Shown here piece after piece: positions 1 to 10,011 of a DNA stretch of 22,982 nucleotides (within the stretch, counting starts at the first letter, position 1; the number at the start of each line of letters is the position of its first letter). The stretch lies in NCBI GenBank assembly GCA_027579435.1, contig JANBPK010001018.1, positions 1 to 22,982 of the forward strand, given 5' to 3'. The translations under genes and the position numbers were made by a program. The DNA comes from Candolleomyces eurysporus (lineage: Eukaryota > Basidiomycota > Agaricomycetes > Agaricales > Psathyrellaceae). A model generated the notes under the pieces. It ran no database searches, was not told where the DNA came from, and saw only the letters and a program-made list of their open reading frames with translations.

Positions 1-185
1 CTGGGTGCCTGGACTTACACCGCGTCTGCATGAGCCTACAGGGTTGGCGAATGCATACTCGAGCTCTGGCCTAGGGCAAAGCTCACATCTCGCTATGTGA
101 CTGCATTATGTCCACCATTTTGTTTCAATGTTATTTGCTTGTACTTGTAGATAGCGACCGGCCTGCCTCTGCGCCCTGGAATAGA

Positions 186-220
186 AATAGGACTTCAAAA
201 AAAAAAAAGAAAAAAAAAGC
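186..220. repeat. A-rich simple sequence
   Basis: A run of adenines broken by two guanines. It is low-complexity sequence inside the decayed gag, with no recognisable function. Confidence 0.8.
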
Positions 221-1563
221 ACGCACGGTAGAAGAGGAGGCACCGGAGCTAGAACTCCCTGCCTTCTTCTTCTCTTCTAACGCCTTCTGCAACGTAAGTC
301 CTTGTAGCCATTGGACGGTACCTTTGGGAAGCCATTCTTGCAGTCCTTCAAAATGTGGCCGGCATAGAAACGGCGGCACTTGCAACAGCCCTGATGTTCA
401 TTCAGAAGCTTGTGCTCTGCATTGGTGAGAGCTGGAAGATAGCTGGCCTTCGTGTTGTCCGCGCGGTGACCATTCCTAGAAGAAGCAGATGAGGAGGCGC
501 CCGTGTTCTGGTGCTTGGTGTTATGGTGAACCTCGTCTGCTATCTCACGAGCGCGTTACAGTTTGAGGCGGAGGTCGTCGTCATAGCGGGCAATAAATTC
601 GGTCCACTGATGTCAACCTCTTGTCTGGAAATAGTGATCTTCTTGGGGACAGAGATCAGTCGCATCTTGGCACGCAGGTATTGTTAGAAGGAAGTGACTT
701 TGTGACTACACTCCAGCATGGTTTGATGTGGTTTTATCTTCCTTTATCTTCCTTTATCATATCTTATTGTTATCTCATTGTTATCGCATCACATGATCGT
801 CTGTAGCATATTTAAACCGTAGATTTCCGTCCTGGAGTCCCTTAGTTCAGTACTCTGACTTGAGGACTTCCAGGTAAGTTGTATTTCCGCTTTAATAACA
901 TTGAGTTCAGTACTCTGACTTGAGGACTTCAGTCCCCTGCCTTTAGTTATCACTTTTAACAGGTATTCGGACATGTTGGCGTTAAGGTGCTGCATGAGAC
1001 GGTCGTCGGGAATAGCGCCTTCATTGGAAAGAGTAAGGACAGTGTTTTCACAGGCAACTCTGCTGGTGTAGTCCCTCCAGGACTGGTCCTTCTTCTGAAC
1101 GGAACAAAGGATGTCATTGCGGATGGCATTGTCCCAACCATGTGAAAGAAAGTTGTCTTGGATTTGCTTGACAAACTCGTTGAAGGGAAGCTCGTGAAGG
1201 ACAGACTGGTTGGCTGTGACATACGTTGAAATTCAGACATCCTTGAAGCAGAATAAGACAGGCCTCGCAACCTGCTTGTCCTCGGCTATCTCCTTCTCCT
1301 CAAAATAACTCTTGCAATATTGCAAGAACTCGAGGAGGAGGGAGGGAGTGAGGTTGCCCGAGGATACCAGAGGTTGTTTTCCATGGCTGGAGACAGTAAT
1401 TTCAGAGTCGTTCCCCATCTTCGAAGCAGCGGTTGTTGGCTGGTAAGGAAAGCCATCAGAATTGGTGTCAGAAGAGTCAGACGAGTCCGGATGAGGAAGA
1501 AGAGGATGTAGGGGACGAGAGTATCTCCAGTGCCACATTGTCTTCCTCGTTGATAACCGCCAT
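200..1563 (-). pseudogene. gag pseudogene of the left LTR retrotransposon
   Basis: The minus strand from ATG at 1563 reads MAVINEEDNVALEI, then a Ser/Asp-rich stretch, a helical capsid-like region (about 1230-950, including FNEFVKQIQDNFLSHGW and WRDYTSRVACENT), and near 400-340 a zinc knuckle CCKCRRFYAGHILKDC (C-x2-C-x6-H-x4-C). A knuckle with RRFYAGH is familiar from basidiomycete LTR-element gag proteins and would bind element RNA in the virus-like particle. The frame is broken: there is a stop after CFKDV near 1233, an insertion of about 300 nt of non-gag sequence around 640-940, a stop near 558, and a frameshift near 290. The gag frame resumes as WTEFIARYDDDL at about 600. No intact product is expected. 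Confidence 0.68.
844..930. repeat. 27-bp direct repeat inside the gag pseudogene
   Basis: The segment AGTTCAGTACTCTGACTTGA, continuing GGACTTC, occurs at 844-870 and again at 904-930 with a 60-nt period. It lies in the non-gag insertion that splits the gag pseudogene and duplicates a KSSSQSTEL peptide on the minus strand. It looks like a local tandem duplication or the scar of a nested insertion. Confidence 0.75.
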
Positions 1564-1947
1564 GGTCGCCGGCGGGTCCTCTGCAGAGGAACCTCCCTGT
1601 GCGGTGGCGGTGGCGGGTGTGTCCAAAGTACCAGACTTGGCCACACTACACATGTTTGGTGCTATTTTTGCAAGAAGATTAGCAGGTGGCTCATGTGTAG
1701 GCAGATAGTGGAAACGGTAGGGTAGGGGCAGCAAGGTTGGGAAATATCCCAAGGCGGGTTTGACCATAGGGTCTGAGACAGTACAGAAGCAGATGGAATC
1801 AAATAATGTTGGGCGGGCCAACAAAAACAGAACTTGCCTTAAGCGATATGGAGTAAGAGATGATATGCAAGACCGTTGGGGAAAAAAACGGCAATGCCAA
1901 TAGACATGATGATTGAAACAAAAAAAAAGTGGAAGACTGTCATTAGA

Positions 1948-2146
1948 TGGTAACACTCAGACTCACGATCAGAATCGGAAGTTCGTTAGACCAATGTGTA
2001 TACAGTGGAGATAGAGATAATACAGTGCTGAGAGTGAGAAAGAGAGTTGGGGGAAGGAAGAAAAATAGATCAAGATAAGAACAGTCGTGTCCGTATATAA
2101 ATAAATAGAGCATGTCAGGTGATCGCGATTGGTATAGTGTGTAACA
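1948..2146 (-). repeat. Probable LTR of the left retroelement
   Basis: Read on the minus strand the segment begins TGTTACAC and ends GTTACCA, giving the TG...CA ends usual for LTRs and an imperfect terminal inverted repeat. A TATA-like TTTATATAC lies about 50 nt inside the start (plus 2091-2100), a plausible LTR promoter. It sits directly upstream of the minus-strand gag. No second LTR is in the window, and I see no clear primer-binding site after it, so the borders are inferred. Confidence 0.42.
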
Positions 2147-2156
2147 ACGTTACACA

Positions 2157-2385
2157 TCCTTTGGCAGCTGCTCCAGCATTACTTTTTGTTTCCAGGCAGC
2201 AGCTGCCTGGTACGTTTGGCCATTCTCTTTGGCAGCTGCTCCAGCATTCCACTGGTTTTCAGGTGGCAGCTGCCTGGTATGTTTGACCCTCTGGCAGCAG
2301 CTCCTGCATTCCAGTGGTTTCCATGCAGCAGCTTCCTGGTGGTAAGTTTGGCCATCTGCTTGTGCAGCTGCTGCATCAAGCACCT
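2157..2385. repeat. ~64-bp degenerate tandem repeat rich in CAGCTG
   Basis: About three and a half units start near 2159, 2228, 2292 and 2360. Each unit contains GGCAGCTGCTCCAGCATT or a close variant, a GGTTTCCA-like middle, and CAGCTGCCTGGTA-like sequence, ending in GTTTGGCCAT. Most units carry two CAGCTG palindromes or relics of them. More CAGC-rich sequence continues to about 2450 (for example GCAGCTGCTGCTGCTGGAG). The array lies between the left LTR and the inverted-repeat transposon. Long minus-strand frames through it are Ala/Gln-rich and are by-products of the repeat. Confidence 0.75.
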
Positions 2386-2529
2386 TCCACAGACTCCACT
2401 GCAGCTGCAGGGTTTGTTATATGTCTACATGTCAAAAGCAGCTGCTGCTGCTGGAGTGTATCTGACCCANCTTTTTGTCACTGCAGATAAGATGTATCTT
2501 ACATGGTTCTGTGACTATGACCCTTGATA

Positions 2530-2892
2530 TTCAAGCTAAGCAAATTTAAATTTGCATTGAAATGTGTCTGGTCTCCTTCTGCTACCACTAAAACCTTGCT
2601 CAATACGTGTCCAATGTAGGCATATCAAACACAAACTGTAAACAAATGCATTCCTTGCACCTGATTTGCTTAAGATGTGCTCACTGAACAAACACATAAA
2701 AAAACCACCGTGTAAGCAGATCTGCTCTAATTGGGAGAAATAAAAAAAAACAGCCAGCAAAATGCATAAGAATTCCATCTCCAGTCTTAATTTTATTTTT
2801 ATGCTCAGGTCATAAGAAGTTTTTAAGAAAGGAAAGTGGATAGAATGCTGTATAGCATGACCCTTGATTGATGAAAACCAGACTCATGGCAT
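2530..2892 (+). repeat. Left terminal inverted repeat
   Basis: It starts TTCAAGCTAAGCAAATT and matches the reverse complement of 7933-8292 over its whole length with mostly transition differences. For example, ATTTGCATTGAAATGTGTCT and GGAAAGTGGATAGAATGCTG are identical in both arms. Homology stops after CATGGCAT. Confidence 0.85.
2657..2700 (-). repeat. Subterminal repeat copy 1
   Basis: GCACCTGATTTGCTTAAGAT followed by GTGC..AACAAACACAT. The same ~42-bp unit recurs at 7881-7922, 8123-8164 and 8330-8372. Subterminal repeats commonly bind transposases, but that is an inference here. Confidence 0.6.
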
Positions 2893-2908
2893 GACTGAGT
2901 CATGCCAT
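2886..2908. repeat. Short near-perfect palindrome
   Basis: ATGGCATGACT and AGTCATGCCAT are perfect 11-bp arms around a single central G, just inside the left terminal repeat. The centre contains TGAGTCA, which matches the Gcn4/AP-1 core site. It could be a subterminal protein-binding site, but function is only inferred. Confidence 0.6.
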
Positions 2909-3150
2909 TAAAAGGGGCTCACAGTTGATCATTTTTTCATTTTCCACTGCTTTTGCTTTTGATATGTCACACTCTGTTACATCTCGGCAACTTCAAAATA
3001 CAGCAAGATGCATGCAGGGCACACAGGTAAGCTCATTCCCAGCGTCATAAACCCTCATTTCTAGTGTGTTTAACCTGTCTCTACACATTTATCATCTATT
3101 TTTTGATACCTCCACATTTATTTATTATTTGGACCCTTTCTTTAATCAAT

Positions 3151-3271
3151 ATGGCATCAAATTCCTCCCTAAAACCAATTGACTGGACTGAAGAACTCAC
3201 TTGGAAGTTGCTTAGTGAACTGGCAAAAAAANGAGAACCATGGAGCGCTCTATGTGGAGTGGAAAGGCAAG
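3151..3271 (+). pseudogene. Possible Myb/SANT-like first exon of the transposon's second gene
   Basis: The frame from ATG at 3151 encodes MASNSSLKPIDWTEELTWKL, then LSELAKK and WSALCGVERQ. The W-T-E-x-L-T-W spacing resembles the start of Myb/SANT-like domains in PIF/Harbinger accessory proteins, which help bring the transposase to DNA and to the nucleus. A good 5' splice site (AAG|GTATGT) follows at 3271/3272. One base in the exon is N, and I cannot join it convincingly to later exons, so it is probably a remnant. Confidence 0.38.
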
Positions 3272-3724
3272 GTATGTTTCTGGCATGTTTCTAGTGATAT
3301 AAGATAACNAAAATCACATCAAAAACCCCTCTGAAGCTTACCTTTCAATTTGTCCCTTTACCCGACCAGCAAGAGATTTCTCATTGCCTTGAAATTCATT
3401 TGGAAACAGAGCTGCTGCAATACCCTTATGGATCTTTGCTTTGAAGATTCCAACAGTTTTCTAAAATGTGTTTTAAACATCTATTATAGCCCATTTTATA
3501 GGCTGAGTGGCTTGTACAAGCATCATGCATGTTGTCTGCATGTTACTGGTGGAGTTTTAGGTGGAAACAATCTTGGAGATTGCAGAGAGGATAGGGAGAC
3601 TGAGGAGGCGTCAGAGACACCTTCTGGCCTCCACTTATTTTATTAGAGGAAATGATTCAAATGAAACAACAGGTGCTGAGGCAAAGAACCTCTGGGGTGC
3701 GTCATAATCTTATCAAACAGCTTC

Positions 3725-4454
3725 TTGACAACTGACCTTTCAACAGAGGCCATTCTCAAGGATTTTTCTTGCTTCAAAGAGATGCACCAATATCTCTGTG
3801 GTTGCTCCAATACTGTTCCCCTGGCAATTACCACTGGAGTTGGCCCTGATGGCCCAACAACAGTCTATCTCCAGCCACAGGAATCTGCCTTTGCACCAGC
3901 TGCTGATCCTGCTCCAGTCACCGCCCCATCCGGTGAGCCTGTGGTTATAGCTGATGCTACCCCAGTCAAACATGCTCCAAAGCCTCCCAATTTCTCTGTC
4001 ACCCATCATGATTGAAGATGTACTATCAAGAAAGCTCTCTCTCAAAAGATGTTTGAAGACTGCCTTGCAGACTACACTGAATAAGTTGAACCATCTTTTC
4101 ACCTACTTTATATCCAATCCATAAAATAGAGAGAGCTTGGTTAACACTCACAAGCACAATCAGGCCACTCTTCACATTGAAAAGAGGAAGCTGATCATCT
4201 CTCAGATTGACCAAATTGAACATCAACATTCTGGGGTCTTTCAGAAGCATCAACTTGACCTCTCTTCTCCAGATTTATTGTTCAAGAAGCTCAAAGAGCT
4301 TGATGCACAGCAGCAGAATCTCTGCTGGAAACTTGAGAAGTTTGAAAGCAATATTGTCTCTCCTCCTTCTAAATGTTTACATCTGACCCTGCATTTTAGC
4401 TCACCTCTTGCTGATATTCCATTTGTTCACTCTTCTAGCTTTGAATTGGATTGA
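3725..4454 (+). pseudogene. Unassigned decayed reading frames in the DNA transposon
   Basis: Two open stretches (3725-4015 and 4137-4454) lack ATG starts. The first encodes an Ala/Pro-rich segment (ADPAPVTAPSGEP), and its frame hits a stop at 4014-4015. The second encodes a helical, charged stretch (KKLKELDAQQQNLCWKLEKF). They lie downstream of the Myb-like exon on the same strand and may be its later exons, or cargo. I do not recognise a family. Confidence 0.25.
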
Positions 4455-4564
4455 GCTTAGACTCATCCTGTTATTTGATGTATATATACTAATTCTTAGA
4501 TACCAAACTACTACGTAACTCTAGTCAATCTCTTGATTCCTTTGTTTTCTATATGCCAATAATT

Positions 4565-5830
4565 TAACAATTAGTTTTTGCTTTTTTTTGCTTGCCATCT
4601 CTTTCTATCCCTATTTCCTGTTCCTGACTGTTTGCTTGGGAATCTATACCAGAACTTGGATTTTGTCCCTCCATTAAAGCAAATTCCTCAACAGTATCAC
4701 CCTTTCTCAATCTCAATAACAAGGTTGTGAAGAATGATAGCCACTGAGATCCACCCATAAGCCCCAATGTGTGTGTGATTCATGATCAAAAATGGCAACC
4801 CAAAGACACCCCATAGACATTGGAACCTCCCCTTCAATGCACCCATGCAGTGCTCTGAGCAAATACAGATTTGGGATACATATCTGTCACAGATAGCATT
4901 CTCTCAGATGTTTGAAGCTAGTTGTCAGTGAATGGAAATTATTGTGCAGGATAGTGTGTATGCAGGGTCAGCCCAAGCAAACTCTTCTCCATTGAATAGC
5001 CAATCAGGACTTTTATAAGCACAGATGTGCTTGAATGCCTCTGCATCATGGGTTGATCCAATAAAGCCATGACAGTAATCAACAATGCACAAGTTTGAAA
5101 AGACATTTCCAATCTAAGCCTCTATGTTAGCCAAAACATATCATGCTATAAAACAAAAATACCTGTGCATTGAGGCCATAATTGGCCTTCTGAGTGTAAT
5201 ATGCTGCACCATTCTTTTCTGGTTTAGTATAAAGCTCCACAATTGTCCCATCATATATCAGATATCTCTTCCACCATGTTCTTTTAAATCCCATCTGCTG
5301 GTCAATCCACCGCTTCTCTATTTCCTTTTCTTCTGGACTGAGCTTCCTGACAAATATGCTCTCTGATGATAGAATCATAACAAAGCAGCGGTTGGTGTAT
5401 TTTTCAACAGCTCCCTTAGAGCAGCCCATTGTTTGAACAATATCTTCATAAGTGATGCTCCGTTCCAATATTGATCCATTCAGTATAGTGTAACAGCAAG
5501 TTGAGCACTGATTGACTCTTGGAATGAGTTTGATTGATTGGTGAAGATCAGATGGTGCTGGATGAAGAGTAGAATGAATTCAAAAACAGTGGGAGTAATG
5601 CGGAACATCTGGGTGAATCAACTATGGTTCTCAAGCTTTTGTGCCCACTTCCAAGCAAGATTCAGGCTACCAAATTTCTCTACTGGTTGGTGGCCTTGAA
5701 GATAGTGTGTTTGGTTGATTCCTTGCAAAATTGTAAGGTCAAGTTTGGTGCATGCTGCCCAGCCAAAAATATTGCCATTTAAGAGAGCTATGAGGTTCTG
5801 GACAGCCATATATTAGATATATGACTCCCT
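4565..5830 (-). pseudogene. PIF/Harbinger-like DDE transposase, broken
   Basis: The minus strand encodes the pieces of a DDE_Tnp_4-type nuclease that would cut and paste the element. In order: KFGSLNLAWKWAQKLENH (about 5690-5620), a helix-turn-helix-like YEDIVQTMGCSKGAVEKYTN (5447-5388), LIYDGTIVELYTKP (first catalytic Asp in DGT), NGAAYYTQKANYGLNAQ, a probable 49-nt intron (5162 to 5114; GTATTT...TTAG) that restores IGNVFSNLCIVDYCHGF, EEFAWADPAYTL (second Asp), SEHCMGALKGRFQCL (catalytic Glu) and ILHNLVIEIEKGD. All three catalytic residues are visible. The frame is interrupted by a stop near 5618, a frame change and stop near 5490-5500, and stops near 4925 and 4900, so this copy is inactive. 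Only the family-level assignment is from memory of homologues. Confidence 0.72.
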
Positions 5831-6255
5831 AAGCTTCTCTTGATGGATTTTACAGAGCATAGTGAAGAGCAAAGTGGTGGAATTGACATGAAATCTACAT
5901 TGATCTATCATTATCGAGCATGATCAACTTGGTTTCTGCTTTGGGAAAAGTCACACCATGATGCACAAACAAAAAGCAAAAGCAGCAGAAAGCAAAAAAG
6001 CGATCAGCCATGAGCGTCCCTATCATCTTCCTATGTGAATCAGGCAGCACCAGTGGTGTATTTAACCTTTTGATTCTCAACTGCTTGAGAATGCTGCTAT
6101 CTTGTTGCAAAATGCCCATAGGTTGAAAAGACTAGGCTTGTAGAAACAAAAGCAATTTATATTATCTTTTTCATTTCATGAAGAATCTGATGGTGTGATT
6201 AATTCAATTCCTCTAGGATATTCTTGCACTCTAAAAGATATTAAAAGAAAGCCAT

Positions 6256-7251
6256 TTGGGCTCAAAACTCAGCCAGAATCACACCACGCCCTCCAACATT
6301 CTCTTTTCCAACAGTGACCCATTTGCTAATCCTGCTGTGCAAAAAGTGAAGTGGGTGCTTGATTGTAACTTGAGCAACCTCTCAGCTGTTGGTCCAACCC
6401 TTTTGATGCTACTTTCTTTAACTGCTTCAGACACTACTTCTAGCTTTTTAGATGCCAACAAACATGCCCTCAGAGAAGAGGAGGGGTCTGCAATCTCTCT
6501 TGTTGACTATCCAAAGCCAAAATCAAAGTTTTTCTTTAATATGTCCTCCCCAGCTCAGTCCACTTTGCCCTCTCTTGCTGACTCTATAGAGTCTGATGCA
6601 ATGAGCTCTCAAGTTGCCTTGATGCCAAGCCCAAGTCACACTGTGCTGCCCAATCTGCCTACTTTTGCATCTGTTGTTCATTCTCCTAGTAAGATGGATG
6701 AAGTCAATTTAACAATGCTGAAGACTATGTTAGACATTCAGATGGATCACCTCATGTTATTTATAGATTGTGGCAAGACTGCTATTCAGGTTTTATTGAG
6801 CTAATAGGTTCATTATCACACTCTGCTAAAACATGACTCATTTTCTGTACAGCAGAGAGAATGTGTTGAGGCAGGGCAGACATGAGTTTGCCTCTGAACT
6901 TGAAAAATTTGGCAAATGCATGATCAATGCCTGTAATAAAGACACACTTTCAGTGATATGCTTTTACTTCTTTTTTGCCTGGCAGCTCATTTTTACTGTC
7001 TATTCACAGGAGGGCCAGCCTCAAAATGACCCCAATATATGTGCAAAGATTCTTCAACAGGCCAATTTAGAGCTCTTGTACCTTGATGTCTGCATCTTGG
7101 GCTCAAAGGTTTAATAGCAGAAGAGGAAAAATGGGGAGCTAAGAAAGCCCAAGCACAATTTGCACATGGATCCCCACATTGACCAACTTCTTGTCTATGG
7201 TGATGTGTATGCTGAGGACGATTTCATCAAAGACTTGGAAATTGACCTGTA
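6256..7251 (+). pseudogene. Unrecognised cargo frames in the DNA transposon
   Basis: A 182-codon open frame (6256-6804) has no ATG at its 5' end. It is Ser/Pro-rich (NMSSPAQSTLPSLADSIESD) and ends in a helical segment, LDIQMDHLMLFIDCGKTAIQ. Open stretches at 6833-7114 (RQGRHEFASELEKFGKCMI, then ICAKILQQANLELLYLDVC) and about 7105-7251 (HIDQLLVYGDVYAEDDFIKD) look like further pieces of the same former gene, separated by stops or introns. It lies between the transposase and the right inverted repeat. No family recognised. Confidence 0.3.
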
Positions 7252-7932
7252 GACCAGTATCAATATGTTTAAAGAAATCCATTGTCATTATCACTTGTCA
7301 TTTTTGTTGACCTCTTCATCTCTATTTATTTCCTCTTTCATCCTTTTTTTTTCTTGGGGTTGTCCTTGCTTGCTTATCACTTCATGTTCTGTTGACAAGC
7401 ACCATATTGTGTTTAATTTTCTTGAAATCTGTCCATGTTTCATTCTTTGTACCCAATATTTTTTCACATACAATGTACCTTCAATAAACATGTGTTCTTA
7501 TTCTGTGATTATTGTCAAGATTGCTCCTTCATTGCTGCCAAGCATATTTATTAACATCATTGTGTTTATATCAATTTTGCTGTCTCTTTTCAGCTGCCCT
7601 TTTTCTTTGCTTGCTGTGCCTCAGAACATTGCTATACAAAGCAGCTGGTCTCTTTCCACAGCTTTGATGTCAATATATTCAAGGGAGGTTGGTACCTTGC
7701 CTGATTGAGAAGGGTCATCAATGACCATCAGGTAGTCAAACCTCTGCCACTCATTCTTGATGACACCCAACCTTCCAAAAGTGTCTTTGCTTAGTGGCAA
7801 AGAGGGGACCAAGATGGACGTTGACAAGTAAGATCAAGAAGGAGTGGGGTATACAAAGTGTAGGAAACACTGCAGTTTTTTATGTGTTTGTTCAATGCAC
7901 ACATTTTAAGCAAATCAGGTGCAAAATGCATT
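7252..7932. other. AT-rich interior of the DNA transposon without a supported gene
   Basis: T-rich, low-complexity sequence. The open frame at 7265-7708 is dominated by Ile/Leu/Ser/Phe from base composition. A minus-strand stretch at 7827-7621 contains FGRLGVIKNEWQRFDYLMVI, which looks protein-like but has no ATG and no partner pieces that I can find. Confidence 0.5.
7881..7922 (+). repeat. Subterminal repeat copy 2
   Basis: TATGTGTTTGTTCAATGCAC then ACATTTTAAGCAAATCAGGTGC. It lies just inside the right inverted repeat and in the same orientation as the copy at 8123-8164, about 242 bp away. Confidence 0.6.
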
Positions 7933-8292
7933 ATGCCATGGGCCTGGTTCTCATTGATCAAAAGCCATGCTACACAGCATTCTATCCACTTTCCCTTCTC
8001 AAAGACTTCTTTTGATTTGAGCATAAAAATAAATTTTAGACTGAGAATAGAATTCTTATGCATTTTGCTAGCTGTCTTTTTTATTTCTTCCAATTGGAGC
8101 AGATCTGTTTACACTGTGGTTTTTGTGTGTTTGTTCAATAAGCACATCTTAAGCAAATCAGGTGCAAGAAATGCATTTATTTACAGTTTGTGTTTGATGT
8201 GCCTACATTGGACACATATTGAGCAAGGTTTTAGTGGTGGCAGAAGGAGACCAGACACATTTCAATGCAAATTTGAATTTGCCTAGCTTGAA
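7933..8292 (-). repeat. Right terminal inverted repeat
   Basis: This is the reverse complement of 2530-2892 at high identity. The two arms encode the same spurious peptide in opposite orientation (for example SKSGARNAF and RRRPDTFQCKF), which shows the similarity but is not evidence of coding. Confidence 0.85.
8123..8164 (+). repeat. Subterminal repeat copy 3
   Basis: TGTGTTTGTTCAATAAGCAC then ATCTTAAGCAAATCAGGTGC, within the right terminal repeat. It is the inverted counterpart of copy 1. Confidence 0.6.
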
Positions 8293-8526
8293 CATTTGTA
8301 TTGCAGATTATAGCCAAAAGTCAACCTTTGCATTTGGTTTGCTTAAAATATGCTTTTTAAACAAACACATCAAATACCACAGTAGAAAAACAACAATCTT
8401 TCAATCAGGATAAATCTTTGCCTCCACCATCCTCAGCTGCGGTTACTCAATCATTCAATATTTCAGATACACCATGGCCTAGTAAAGATCCTATGAATAT
8501 GTTGGTTCTGACCTTACAGCTGCCAG
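8293..8526. other. Spacer between the DNA transposon and the gypsy 5' LTR
   Basis: CpG-poor sequence holding the outlying subterminal repeat copy at 8330-8372. Nothing else is recognised. Confidence 0.6.
8330..8372 (-). repeat. Subterminal repeat copy 4, outside the mapped terminus
   Basis: GCATTTGGTTTGCTTAAAAT then ATGC...AAACAAACACATC. It is inverted relative to copy 3 and lies 38 bp beyond the mapped right end at 8292. Either the element extends further than the inverted-repeat homology shows, or a related fragment sits next to it. Confidence 0.5.
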
Positions 8527-10006
8527 TGATACACCATCTGCATAGATACTCTCTAAATTTTGCAAATCTGTTTGTAAATTTCACAAACTGACTTTAAGCA
8601 AATGCCTTAGTGAACAAATAAATGTTGAGTAAGATGGTTCTGTGATGACACTTTAAATTCACAAAGGTGTTGCAAACATATTTGAAACACAGTATTATTA
8701 TTCAAAGTCTAACTAGCATGCTTGATCTGGTGAGGTATGATGCTAGAGGGAGTTGTGCACATTATAAGGGAATTGGCTCTGACATTCACTAAGCAGAAGT
8801 CCTCACAAAGCAGCCAGTGGCTTTGAGAATTGATAAGCAATCTGCTAAGTCAATAAACATTGATATGACTTGAATTGGAAGGAACAGAAGCAGTGACCAG
8901 TTTTGGACAGCTAATCTGAAATTTGCAAACCTGTACAGAAAACCAGAAAGCACAACTAAAGCTTATGTGGTCATTAACCCAAAGCTCAGTCAGCCTGTCC
9001 ATAGCCAAGAAATGGAAAGAGTCAGCAGAGCAGTGAAGTAGTATGGCTTGGTGGAGCCAAGCACCCCAAACTCAGATTGATTTGTTGGATTAAGGTCACA
9101 AATGGAGGGGCATGCTCTCCAGGAGCAATCCTCAGTAAATATCCATACGGACTCAACAACAGCCATGTCCAGAACAGGTTCACAAAGAGCCTAGGCTGTA
9201 TTCTAAAGTTTGAGACTCAACTCTCAGCCTTTGATACCCTTATGTGATTGTGTTTCTTATCTCTCTCTGTCTCTGTCATCTGTTTGTTTTTTTGTCTGTT
9301 TGCCAAACAATAATTACATAGATATACATCTCTGTTTTATCTTTTATAATGTTGGCGGGTAGCTAGTGTTTGTATTTTGTATTGGGACCATGTTCTCAGG
9401 AATCTACAAGAGCCATCTGTTATCAAGAGAAAGTGTTTAAGTTTGTGAACATCAGAAAACTAGCAGTTTTGCNTTTTGCTCTTTAGTGCTTTTTTTGGGT
9501 CGGTCTTTTGCCAAATTTGGCAGAGCTTTTTGCCAAAATCAACATCAGTTTTGTCAGCTTCTAGCTTTTTGGCTTGGAGCATGTGAGAATGCTTGAAAAA
9601 GAGGGAAAAGGTATTAAAAATAAAGTTTATGTTTACTGATGAAATCAATCAGAGTTGTGTCGCTAGCATTTTTATCAAATCNTTCTTGNGTTAAAGTTGC
9701 TAGAGACCGTGTTCTCTGTTCGCGAAGTTATCCGTCGTATCTCGAACCCTACCGTGTGTTAGCGAAGTCACTTCGTGAAGCATTTCTATCGTTGCTGGTT
9801 GAGCCCTAGCTCCCCCTCGAACTTGCGATCGTACAAGAAGAGTTCTAGAAGCCTCTGTCGACTAGACTTAGAGCTTTTACCTATACCCCTTGCCCGCCTT
9901 TATCTTCACGAAGGTATTTGGTGTGTTGTGTGTTGTGGTTGTGTGTGTGTGTTTGAGTTCTATAGTTTTGTTGGTTAGAGAGCCCTAGTTCGCTACCTGC
10001 ACATCA
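8527..10006 (+). repeat. 5' LTR
   Basis: The start is set by alignment to the 3' LTR, whose first base directly follows a polypurine tract. The end is inferred from ...ACATCA followed 5 nt later by TGG of a candidate primer-binding site, giving ~1480 bp, and cannot be checked because the 3' LTR runs off the window. Within 8527-8916 I see no CpG, whereas the aligned 3' LTR has over 30. Nearly all became TpG or CpA, with other C-to-T changes too. A 62-nt segment of the 3' LTR (22587-22648, with a TATAAG) is absent. CpG returns abruptly after about 9660, next to Ns at 9682 and 9689. Confidence 0.72.
9919..9953. repeat. TG-rich microsatellite in the LTR
   Basis: Imperfect GTGTG/TTGTG repeats ending in a pure GT run, inside the 3' portion of the 5' LTR. 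Confidence 0.7.
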
Positions 10007-10011
10007 TCTAT

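Larger units (their letters stand above)
1..2146 (-). mobile_element. 5' part of a decayed LTR retrotransposon
   Basis: On the minus strand this stretch reads as a probable LTR (2146 to 1948), a leader, then a gag pseudogene running toward and past the left window edge, where protease and pol would be expected. The gag has stops and frame changes, so the copy is dead. CpG content is intermediate: higher than in the adjacent DNA transposon and lower than in the gypsy element on the right. Whether it is Ty1/copia or Ty3/gypsy cannot be decided, because no pol is visible. Confidence 0.6.
2530..8292. mobile_element. PIF/Harbinger-like DNA transposon with long inverted repeats, degraded
   Basis: Two ~360-bp inverted repeats (2530-2892 and 7933-8292) delimit 5.76 kb of AT-rich, almost CpG-free sequence. 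Inside are a recognisable but broken DDE transposase on the minus strand (about 5830 to 4565) and a possible Myb/SANT-like exon on the plus strand (3151-3271). That two-protein arrangement is typical of PIF/Harbinger elements. Additional plus-strand frames at 3725-4454 and 6256-7250 are unassigned. I could not define a TWA target-site duplication: the repeat ends at TTCAAGCT and its complement, which does not resemble the usual Harbinger terminus, so the true ends may lie slightly outside. Confidence 0.62.

Noticed and set aside
108..428. 106-codon plus-strand open frame at the left edge
   Set aside because: It is the antisense of the gag pseudogene with its zinc knuckle, with poly-lysine from an A-run.
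7265..7708. 147-codon hydrophobic open frame
   Set aside because: Low-complexity T-rich DNA gives the Ile/Leu/Phe/Ser composition. No family and no conserved-looking motif.
7882..8286. 134-codon open frame similar to a frame at 2778-2536
   Set aside because: The similarity is explained by the terminal inverted repeats. It is not evidence for a protein family.
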